Notes under the pieces: generated by a model | Databases searched by the model: none | The model's input: only the letters and a program-made list of their open reading frames with translations | What the model was told of the DNA's origin: nothing | Program-made: the position numbers and the translations under genes | DNA from: Bacteroidales bacterium | Lineage (GTDB): Bacteria; Bacteroidota; Bacteroidia; Bacteroidales; M50B96 | Length of the DNA stretch: 64,000 nucleotides | Reading direction: 5' to 3' | NCBI GenBank assembly: GCA_021740905.1 | Contig: JAIOYV010000003.1 | Coordinates: 65,737-129,736, forward strand | Shown: positions 49,451 through 59,200 of the stretch, one piece after another | How positions within the stretch are numbered: position 1 is the stretch's first letter | Layout of the letters: the number at the start of each line of letters is the position of its first letter

Positions 49451-50701
49451 CTACTGGTACTTAACAATCTTCGTGTTCTTATAATAATGGTCAATGATCT
49501 GTTGATACGTATACCCCTGCCGGGCCATTTCCATAGCCCCTTCCTGGCAGAGGCCCACTCCATGCCCGTAACCGATGCCTTTGAAAAATAATACATCATC
49601 AACTGGGATAATCCAGAAATAGGTGGACTTGAATTTCCAATCGGCCCGGATTTTTTTCAGTCGCATGGAATCGCCTTTCAAAACATAGTAAAACTGTCGT
49701 CCGTCCTGTTTGTACGAGTAATCATCGGAACTTAAGGCATCGATATTTTGAAAGCCGTTTTTCTTCAGGTATTTTTTCCAATCGGCAATTTTTATTGAAC
49801 TTTCCCATTTTGAATGTGGACCTTGTTTGCAATAATCTTCTTCGATCGATTTGAGGTAGGGTAAGGGAATGGTCCACACATTTTCTGAGTTTTCAGTTTC
49901 GCCACCACAATTGGAATGAAAAGCAGCCGTGATCAGCTTGCCATTTTGATCGACAATAACAAGGCCGACAGTAGCCTCTGTCGCAATCTCCACATCATGG
50001 TTGTTCATGCTCATTCCATGGTAGGCCTGGCAGTGCACCCCATCGCAAAGTTGAAAGCCTTCGTTTTCGTGCCTGTTAATGTGGCCAAGGGCGTACGTGC
50101 GGCATATTAATGCCTGGGATTTGTAGAATTCCAAAGGCGAAGAGGGGCCTCCTTCGGTTTCTACTACTCCGGCAATGTAACTTTCTAGGGCCACATGGTT
50201 GATGATTTTCAGATGGCCCAGTTCTACTGTCAATATAAGGTTGCCCTCGTAGCTGCGCGATTCGAGCGATGGAGTAATGAGTTTTACCCGAAACGAGCTT
50301 ACCCGCGAAAGACCAACAATTTCGACATGCGAAAAATTCCCGAAATCGGTGCCGATTGCGCGTACATTAATTTTATCCTTATCGATGGAAAGATGGATAA
50401 TCTCGTTTTTGATGATGCTTTCGATGGCTTTCCCTTCCGATCTTATTTCATATTCGCCGCTCATCGAGGTGAACATAAAAGTTTGTGGTTTTTCGGAATG
50501 AAAGAGCGAGATGTCTACCTTTTGACCTTGTGCGCTAATGGCTGATAATGAATATATCAACAAAATTAGACAGACCCATTTTGGTGCAACAACAAGGGTC
50601 GGTAATACATCCTGCTTGTAAATAGCAGTTTTTGAATATGTATCTCCCCATTGTTTTCCCACTCTCAACAACAAATTATCTTTTTTGAATGTCACGGACA
50701 A
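49451..50701 (-). CDS. SpoIID/LytB domain protein
   Basis: LESYIAGVVETEGGPSSPLEFYKSQALICRTYAL...DGVHCQAYHG...GIGYGHGVGLCQEGAMEMARQGYTYQQIIDHYY. Confidence 0.9.
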   Translation of the reverse strand: MSVTFKKDNLLLRVGKQWGDTYSKTAIYKQDVLPTLVVAPKWVCLILLIYSLSAISAQGQKVDISLFHSEKPQTFMFTSMSGEYEIRSEGKAIESIIKNEIIHLSIDKDKINVRAIGTDFGNFSHVEIVGLSRVSSFRVKLITPSLESRSYEGNLILTVELGHLKIINHVALESYIAGVVETEGGPSSPLEFYKSQALICRTYALGHINRHENEGFQLCDGVHCQAYHGMSMNNHDVEIATEATVGLVIVDQNGKLITAAFHSNCGGETENSENVWTIPLPYLKSIEEDYCKQGPHSKWESSIKIADWKKYLKKNGFQNIDALSSDDYSYKQDGRQFYYVLKGDSMRLKKIRADWKFKSTYFWIIPVDDVLFFKGIGYGHGVGLCQEGAMEMARQGYTYQQIIDHYYKNTKIVKYQ

Positions 50702-51803
50702 TCTTTTCTGCTATCCGCTTGGAAGCACCTGCGCCCCCCAAATTATCCTGCAAAAGTAAAAAGTTTCGGAGCATATTGGTGCGGTACTCCGGATCGTTCA
50801 ATATCTTCGTCAATTCCTCCCTTAAATTTTCGATCGTAAGATTGTCCTGTATCAACTCCCGCACAACTTCCTTGTCCATAATAAGATTAACGAGCGAGAT
50901 AAACCGGATGCTTACCAACAGGCGGGCAATCCGGTACGACACAGGGCTGGCTTTATAACACACCACCTCGGGCACATCGAAAAGGGCCGTTTCGAGGGTC
51001 GCAGTCCCAGATGTGACAATGGCTGCATGGGCCACCGAAAGTAAGTTGTAGGTCTGGTCGAAAATGATCTGAACCTTATCGATGTCCTCAAATTTATCAT
51101 ATTCCGATTTTGCGAGCGAACTGGTGCCGGCAATAACAAAGCTATAACCGGGAAAAAGGGTTGGGAGCCGGAGCATCAGAGGCAGCATTTTTTCAAGTTC
51201 CTGTTTTCGGCTTCCCGGCAAAAGGGCAATTATGTTATCTTGGTTCGAGAGCTTGTTTTTTTCAAAGAATTCCTCCTTCGGGAGCTGTGTTTGTTTCCAT
51301 TCCGATATGGCATCCATTAGTGGATGGCCCTCAAATTCAACCTCGTAATTATGCTTTTTGTAAAATTCTTTTTCAAAAGGAAGGATGACAAACAGCTTGT
51401 CGACGTATTTTTTGATTGTTTCTACCCTCGATTCCTTCCAGGCCCAAACGGTGGGAGAAATATAATAGATTACATGGTAACCCATTTTTTTGGCCCGCTT
51501 CGCCATGCGCAGGTTAAACCCGGGGTAATCGACAAGGATGAGGGTGTCGGGGTTGGATTCTTTTATATGTTGAACGCAAAGCTTGAAATTCCGGGAAATC
51601 GTGCGTAGGTTCAGCACGACTTCGATAAATCCCATGAAGGCAAGCTGGCTGATATGTTTTAGGATCCTGCCACCCTGCTTTTCCATATAATCGCCACCCC
51701 AGCAATCGAACTCTGCTTGAGCATCCTGGCTTTTTATATGTTTCATCAGGTTCGATGCGTGAAGATCGCCGGAAACCTCGCCTGCTAAAATAAAGTACTT
51801 CAT
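50676..51803 (-). CDS. lpxB: Lipid-A-disaccharide synthase (start at MKYFILAGEVSGDLHASNL)
   Basis: AGEVSGDLHA; YYISPTVWAWKESR; ALLPGSRKQE. Confidence 0.93.
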   Translation of the reverse strand: MKYFILAGEVSGDLHASNLMKHIKSQDAQAEFDCWGGDYMEKQGGRILKHISQLAFMGFIEVVLNLRTISRNFKLCVQHIKESNPDTLILVDYPGFNLRMAKRAKKMGYHVIYYISPTVWAWKESRVETIKKYVDKLFVILPFEKEFYKKHNYEVEFEGHPLMDAISEWKQTQLPKEEFFEKNKLSNQDNIIALLPGSRKQELEKMLPLMLRLPTLFPGYSFVIAGTSSLAKSEYDKFEDIDKVQIIFDQTYNLLSVAHAAIVTSGTATLETALFDVPEVVCYKASPVSYRIARLLVSIRFISLVNLIMDKEVVRELIQDNLTIENLREELTKILNDPEYRTNMLRNFLLLQDNLGGAGASKRIAEKIVRDIQKR

Positions 51804-52096
51804 TACACAAAATACTTCAAAATAAGAACCACTAGCACATATATAAAAGTCGCCCCTATGACTCCCCGTGCCGAGTAATAAAACTTCTTCCAAATAAAAA
51901 GATAAAACACCGCAAGATTGGCAATCACACTGAGGCTTAACAATTGAGGGATACGGTTTATACGTATCACATGATCAATGAACTCACGAAAATCCAATGT
52001 CTGGAAATTGTATTTGTAAAAAACAAACAAGCCAATCAGCGGAACAATAATCCCGACTAAAAGACCTATATATGGTGCATCAAATTTCGATCTCAT
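51803..52096 (-). CDS. Small membrane protein
   Basis: 97-aa ORF with three hydrophobic segments, between lpxB and surE with overlaps. Confidence 0.7.
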   Translation of the reverse strand: MRSKFDAPYIGLLVGIIVPLIGLFVFYKYNFQTLDFREFIDHVIRINRIPQLLSLSVIANLAVFYLFIWKKFYYSARGVIGATFIYVLVVLILKYFV

Positions 52097-52890
52097 AGTT
52101 CGAGTATTTTTAAATCGTTAATTTTTTCGTGTGCTGTAAAATCGAATTGTACCGGGACGATTGAAATATAATTATTTCGCAAAGCCCAATCGTCGGTGTC
52201 GGTGGCATCGGGTTCGTAATTATGGAATTTGCCTGTAAGCCAGTAGTACTCTCGGTTGTGGGGATCGGTCCGTTTATCGTATTCTTCGACCCATCGCGAA
52301 CGGGCCTGGCGGCAAACTTTTATGCCTTTCACTTCTGCCAGTTCGATTTTTGGAAAATTTATGTTCAGGCAAACCTTGGCGCTATGCCCATTCTGTTGCA
52401 GGGTATCGAAAATCTTAGGGATATATGCTTTGGCGATGGAAAAATCGGCATCGGGCGAATAGTCAACTACCGATAACCCAACGGAAGAAATGCCATGGAT
52501 ACTGCCTTCGAGGGCTGCTGCCATGGTGCCGGAATAAATAATGCTGATGGAAGAGTTGGTGCCATGGTTGATGCCTGAAAAAATATAATCGGGCGGGTTA
52601 CCTCGTCTCAGTTCGTTCACCGCAAGTTTTATGCAGTCGACCGATGTGCCATTGCAAGTATACACTTCAAGCCCTTCTTCTTCCTTCTTTTTCTTTAGGT
52701 GCAAGGGGGTATTCATGGTAATGGCATGCGACATGGCCGATTGTCCACGGTCGGGGGCAACCACCAAAAGGTTGGCATAAGGCTGCAACAATTCAATTAA
52801 AACATGGATGCCATTGGCCTCAATACCATCGTCGTTGGTGATCAGGATTTCAGGTTTATCTCTCTTTTTCAATCTACTATTTTTTTGCAA
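52093..52890 (-). CDS. surE: 5'-nucleotidase SurE
   Basis: EILITNDDGIEANGIHVL; VVAPDRGQSAMSHAIT; SGINHGTN; YSGTMAAALEG. Confidence 0.95.
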   Translation of the reverse strand: MQKNSRLKKRDKPEILITNDDGIEANGIHVLIELLQPYANLLVVAPDRGQSAMSHAITMNTPLHLKKKKEEEGLEVYTCNGTSVDCIKLAVNELRRGNPPDYIFSGINHGTNSSISIIYSGTMAAALEGSIHGISSVGLSVVDYSPDADFSIAKAYIPKIFDTLQQNGHSAKVCLNINFPKIELAEVKGIKVCRQARSRWVEEYDKRTDPHNREYYWLTGKFHNYEPDATDTDDWALRNNYISIVPVQFDFTAHEKINDLKILEL

Positions 52891-53256
52891 AGATAATGTT
52901 GCTGTTTTAAATAGGTGAACTGTTTTTGTAAATTAAAAAAAAATAAGAACTTTGTATTTCGGACTTAAAAGGTTTCGAATTCAGTAATGTTTAATAGAGT
53001 GGGTGGTTTTAAGGGATTAACATTATGTAAATTATTGGGCAAAGAATTGCCGCAAAAAGTTATATTTGCAATTTAGAATGAATATGGACAAGGTAGGTTT
53101 ACCTTGCCTATGTCATTGTATATTTGCATATTTTTAGATGGATTAGTGGAGATATTCAATAATTTTAAGTATCTTGCACTACCTATTTTATTGTGGAAGG
53201 AAGATTTAAAAATAATTGATAAAGACTTATTTATTAACTAAATTAAGAGGATTATT

Positions 53257-56200
53257 ATGAAGCAGAAATTTCTACGCTCAACCTTCGGGTTGTTGTTTTT
53301 TTTAGCTGTAAGTAGTTTGATGTACGCACAACCGTCGAATTGGTATTTTACCAATACGGGTGCAAATCATACTGTGTTACTTCAAACAGGAGTTGTCACT
53401 ATTAGTGGAAACCCAATTGCTATAAATGATGTAGTTGGCGTTTTTTACGATTCAGCCGGTACAATGGCATGTGGTGGATATGCAGTTTGGGATGCTGCCG
53501 CAGCTGCTGGCGGTACCGCTGTTACTGCTTGGGGGTCTGAAGCTGGGGTTGACAATGGCTTTCAGGCGAATGAAGTATTTACATGGAAACTTTACCAGGC
53601 GTTGACAGGTCAGATCATTGAAATGGCCGCGACCTATTTGCCTTTCCCTAACCTGGGAACGTATACCACGAATGGTACCAGTGGTCTGGCTACCCTTTCG
53701 GGTACAGCAGTTACCCTACCTTTTTCGGGTAGTGGTGTAGCAACGGATCTTACATGCTATGGCACTTGTAACGGAGCTATTGATTTAACAATTGTGGGCG
53801 GTACACCACCTTACAACTTTACCTGGTCGAATGGTGATTCGACCGAAGACCTGTCTGGCCTTTGTGGTGGAACGTATGATGTGACCGTAACCGATGCGTC
53901 GGGTGGAGGTACTCCTACTTTCAACTGGACATATTTCAATACAGGTTCAAACCAAACTATTTTGCTTCAGCCCAATACCATAACTGTTAATGGTTTACCT
54001 TTAGACAATGGTGACGTTGTTGGAGTATTTTATGATTCAGCCGGGACACCGGATTGCTGCGGATATACTGTTTGGGCTGGAGTAACATCAGCTATTACAG
54101 CTTGGGGTTCGGAAGCGGGTTTAGATAATGGCCTTCAAGCTGGTGAAACCTTTATGTGGAAAGTATGGAAAGCTAGCGATGGTGCTGTGGTGGATATGGT
54201 GGGAAATGTGGTTCCCACGAACACCTATGTTACCAATGGAACATCAGTGTTGATGTCATTGACAGGAACTTATACTCCAACTACCTCTGCCTCGCTGAAC
54301 TTTAGTTTCACGATAGTAGAACCTGCCGAGATGGTTGTTACGGATGTTTTATCGAATTATTCAGGCTATAACGTAAGCGCTGGCGGTGCTACCGATGGTT
54401 CTATCGATCTTAGCATTACAGGCGGGACATTACCGTATACGTATACCTGGAGCAATGGAGCTTCAACCGAGGACTTAACCAATATTGGAGCAGGCCCTTA
54501 TTCAGTTACTGTATTGGATGGTAACGGATGTGCATACTATAATAACTGGGTATTGTCAGAGCCACCAACCATCGATCCTTTGGCCGCTGTGGGTGTAGCC
54601 ACAATGGTAAGCTGTAATGCAGTTTGCGATGGGTCCATAGATCTTACTATTACGGATGGGATACCTCCTTATGAGGTTATTTGGTCGAATGGTGCAACTA
54701 CAGAAGACTTATCGGCTCTTTGCGCAGGTACTTATGATGTTACTATTACCGATGCTTCAGGCCCTACAGTAGGACCAATGCCCTGGGATTATTTCAATAC
54801 CGGTGCTAACCATTCTATTTTGATCCAACCCGGCACTGTGACAATTAATAATTTACCTTTGGAAATTGGTGATGTTATTGGCGTATTTTATGATTCAGCC
54901 GGTACAATTGATTGCTGTGGATTCACGTATTGGACAGGAAACAACGCAGCTATTTCAGCTTGGGGTTCGGAAGCAGGTTTAGATAATGGACTCCAAGCTG
55001 GTGAAACCTTTATCTGGAAAGTATGGAAAGCTGTAGATGGTACTGTTGTGGATATGATTGGTAACGTGGTTCCCACAAACACCTATGTTACTAATGGTAC
55101 TTCCGTATTGATATCAATGACCGGTAGCTATATTCCTCCTTCAGCAGGTTTCGAAGTAATCCAAAGTTATACCATCACCGAACCTGCTGTTTTAGCTGTA
55201 ACTGAAATGGTGACTGATGTTTTATGCTACAGTGCTGCAACTGGTGCTATCGACCTTTCTGTATCAGGTGGAACTGCACCTTATACCTATAGCTGGTCGA
55301 ATGGTGCTATGACCGAAGACCTTTCCGGACTAACTGCCGGAACTTATGATGTAACTGTAACTGATGCCAATATGTGCGAATATTATGGAAGTTATACAGT
55401 AATGGAAGCTAGCGAAATAATAGCTTCAACTACTTCAATTAATCCTGCTTGTTTTGGCGGACTTGGTTCAATTGATTTAACTGTTACAGGTGGAATGACT
55501 CCATATTCATTTGCTTGGTCGAATGGTGCTACCACCGAAGACTTGATGGATATACCTGAAGCATTTTACCAAGTAACAATAACCGATGCAAATAGCTGTA
55601 CTGTTATGTCGGGTGGTGATATATATGCACCAATGGTTGTTTCTATTAGCGAAGCAATTACTAATATTCTTTGCTATGGTGATATGACAGGTGCTATTGA
55701 CTTGACTGTTTATGGTGGAGTTACACCTTACACTTTTGCATGGTCGAATACTGCAGCTTCAGAAGATTTGATGAACGTAGCTGCCGGCACCTATATGGTT
55801 ACTGTAACCGATGCAAATATGTGTGTCATGACTGCTTCCTATGAAGTTATGCAACCTGATATGTTAGCTGGTACTGTTGTTATTACAAATGTACTTTGCA
55901 ATGGCGGAATGGACGGAGCTATCGACCTTACTTTAACCGGTGGTGTTATGCCATATACTTTTAATTGGAACAACATGTACACAACCGAAGATATTTCTGG
56001 TTTAGCTGCTGGTACTTATGAGATAATTGCGACCGATGCTAATGGTTGTACTTTTGAAGCCTTTTATACAATCACTGAACCTGACATGCTTACCCTTGCA
56101 TTTGTACTTTCCGATTATTCTGGATTCAACGTAAGTGTTTTTGGAGCTGCCGATGGTACCGTCGATATGACCGTAGCCGGTGGAACTGCTCCATATACAT

Positions 56201-59200
56201 ATAGCTGGTCGAATTCTGAAATGACAGAAGACCTGACTGGACTTGCCGCAGGAACTTATGATGTGACTGTAACCGATGCCAATATGTGCGAAGTGTATGG
56301 TTCTATAACCTTGACCGAACCTCCTTCCTATATCCCAATGGCTGCAACATTTGTTGTAACTGATGTTACTTGTATGGGTGGCATGGACGGAGCTATTGAT
56401 ATGACTGTAACTGGAGGGGAGCTTCCTTTTACTTACGAATGGAGCAATAGCGAAGTTACCGAAGATATTATGGGTTTAATGGCAGGTACTTATTATGTGA
56501 CCGTAACTGATGCGCTAAGTTATACATTGGTTGAAATGGTAACTATAGCCGATGGTTATGCAGTGGTTGTTGACCTGGGTGCCGACATGGCAATATGCGA
56601 AGGTGGTAGCTATACGCTTGATGCTGGAACATTTGATTCTTATTTATGGTCGACTAGCGAAACAACCATGATGATTGATGTTGCTGTTGCAGGAATGTAT
56701 TCAGTAGAAGTAATCGATGCCAATGGTTGTGTGGGAATGGACGAATTTGTCCTTACCGTAAACCCATTACCAGTTGTTGATCTGGGTGCAGACATGGCAA
56801 TTTGCGAAGGAGGCATGTACACCCTCGATGCCGGTATGTTTGATGCTTACTTATGGTCAACCAATGAAACTACCATGACCATTGACGTAATGCTTGCCGG
56901 AACCTACACCGTAGAAGTAACCGATGCCAATGGATGTATGGGCATGGACGAATTTGTTCTTTCAGTAAATCCATTACCAGTTGTTGATTTAGGGGCCGAT
57001 ATGGCTATTTGTGAAGGTGATGTACATACACTTCATGCCGGAATGTTTGATTCCTTCCTCTGGTCAACCGGTGAAACTACTATGTTTATTGATGTAACAA
57101 TAGCTGGAACATATAGTGTAGAGTCGACCGATGCCAATGGATGTGTGGGAACAGACGAATTCGTTCTCACCGTAAACCCATTGCCAGTTGTTGACTTAGG
57201 TGCCGACATGACTATTTGCGATGGCGGTATGGTTACTCTTGATGCCGGAATGTTCGATGCTTACTTATGGTCGACCATGGAAACTACCATGACAATTGAT
57301 GTGATGACTGCTGGTGTTTATTCAGTAGAAGTAACTGATATGAATGGTTGTATGGGCATGGACGAATTTGAACTGTTCGTAACCCCAACTCCTGCCGATC
57401 CTGTTGTTGTAGCTACTCCTGCAAGCTTAGCAATTTGTCTTGGCGAAAGCTTCGATGTAGATATTACCTTCCCTTATACTACAGAATGGGAAATTACTTA
57501 CGATATGGGCATGGGCGTAGTAAGCGAAAACATAGGTGTGGATTGGCACATCAGCGAAATGTTTACACCCCCGATGGCCGGTACGTTTATGTACACCATT
57601 ATTTCGATAAAAGACCTGGCAACAGGTTGTATGAACGAACTGAACTGGGTTTACACATTCACTGTCAATGCGCTTCCTGTTGTTGATCTCGGTGCCGATA
57701 TGGCAATTTGCGATGGTGGAACTTATACCCTCGATGCGGGGATGTTTGATTCATACCTATGGTCGACCATGGAAACAACTATGATGATTGATGTAATGGT
57801 TGCCGGAACTTATACAGTTGAAGTAACCGATGCCAATGGTTGTATGGGAATGGACGAATTTGTTCTTACCGTAAACCCATTACCAGTTGTTGATTTAGGT
57901 GCCGATCAGACAATTTGCGAAGGCAATACCGTAACTTTAGATGCAGGTATGTTTGATGCTTATGTATGGTCGAATGGTGAATCTACCATGATGATTGATG
58001 TTACTGATGCCGGAACCTATTCCGTCGAAGTTACCGATGCCAATGGTTGCATGGGAATGGATGAGTTTATCTTAACAGTAAACCCACTCCCAGTTGTTGA
58101 TCTGGGTCCAGATATGGCAATTTGTGAAGGCGACATGTACACCCTCGATGCAGGGATGTTCGATGCCTACTTATGGTCAACCGGTGAAACTACCATGACG
58201 ATTGATGTAATGGTTTCCGGAACTTATTCCGTAGAAGTAACCGATATGAATGGCTGTATGGGTATGGACGAGTTTGTTCTCACCGTTGATCCTTTACCAG
58301 TTCTTACCACCACTGTTACTACGCTTGGAGGATATAACCAGGCAATGGGGTCTGGTGATACCTATGCGTTATCTATCTGTTCAGGAGACGAAGTTACACA
58401 TAGTGCACCTTCTTCCATTTCAATTGATCCTTCAGCTTGTGGCGAATTAAGGGTACAGACTGCTTATACTTCAACTCTACCTAATATTCCATCCCAAACC
58501 CTTGATGCCAGCTATGTAATGGCTGTTGCTGCTGGTCCTCAAACAATTTCACCAACAAATGCAACAGGTATGGCACAGACTATCACTTTTGTAAGTACTG
58601 CATACTATGATGTAGATATGAGTGGAAGTTTGACCACTGGCGATGTCTCAGGATTACCTGGTGAATTTGTATTGACTGTGCATCCTGCCGTTGTAGTTGA
58701 CCTTGGCCCAGACCAGACCATTTGCGATGGTGCCATGGTTACTCTTGATGCTGGCATGTTTGATTCTTATTTATGGTCGACCGGTGCAACTACTATGTCT
58801 ATTGATGTTACCATGGATGGCACGTATTCAGTTGAAGTAACCGATGCCAATGGCTGTATGGGAATGGACGAGTTTGTTCTCACAGTCAACCCAACCCCTG
58901 TTGTAGACCTGGGTGCTGACATGGCAATATGCGAAGGTGGGATGTACACCCTTGATGCAGGTATGTTTGAAACCTACTTATGGTCAACTGGTGAAACTAC
59001 TATGATGATTGATGTAATGGTTGCAGATACATACACCGTAGAGGTTACCGACATGAATGGTTGTATAGGAATGGACGAATTTGTTTTTACCGTAAATCCA
59101 TTGCCAGTTGTTGATTTGGGTGCCGATCAATATGTTTATTATGGCGATATGGCAACTCTCGATGCCGGAATGTTCGATGCTTACTTGTGGTCGAATGGCG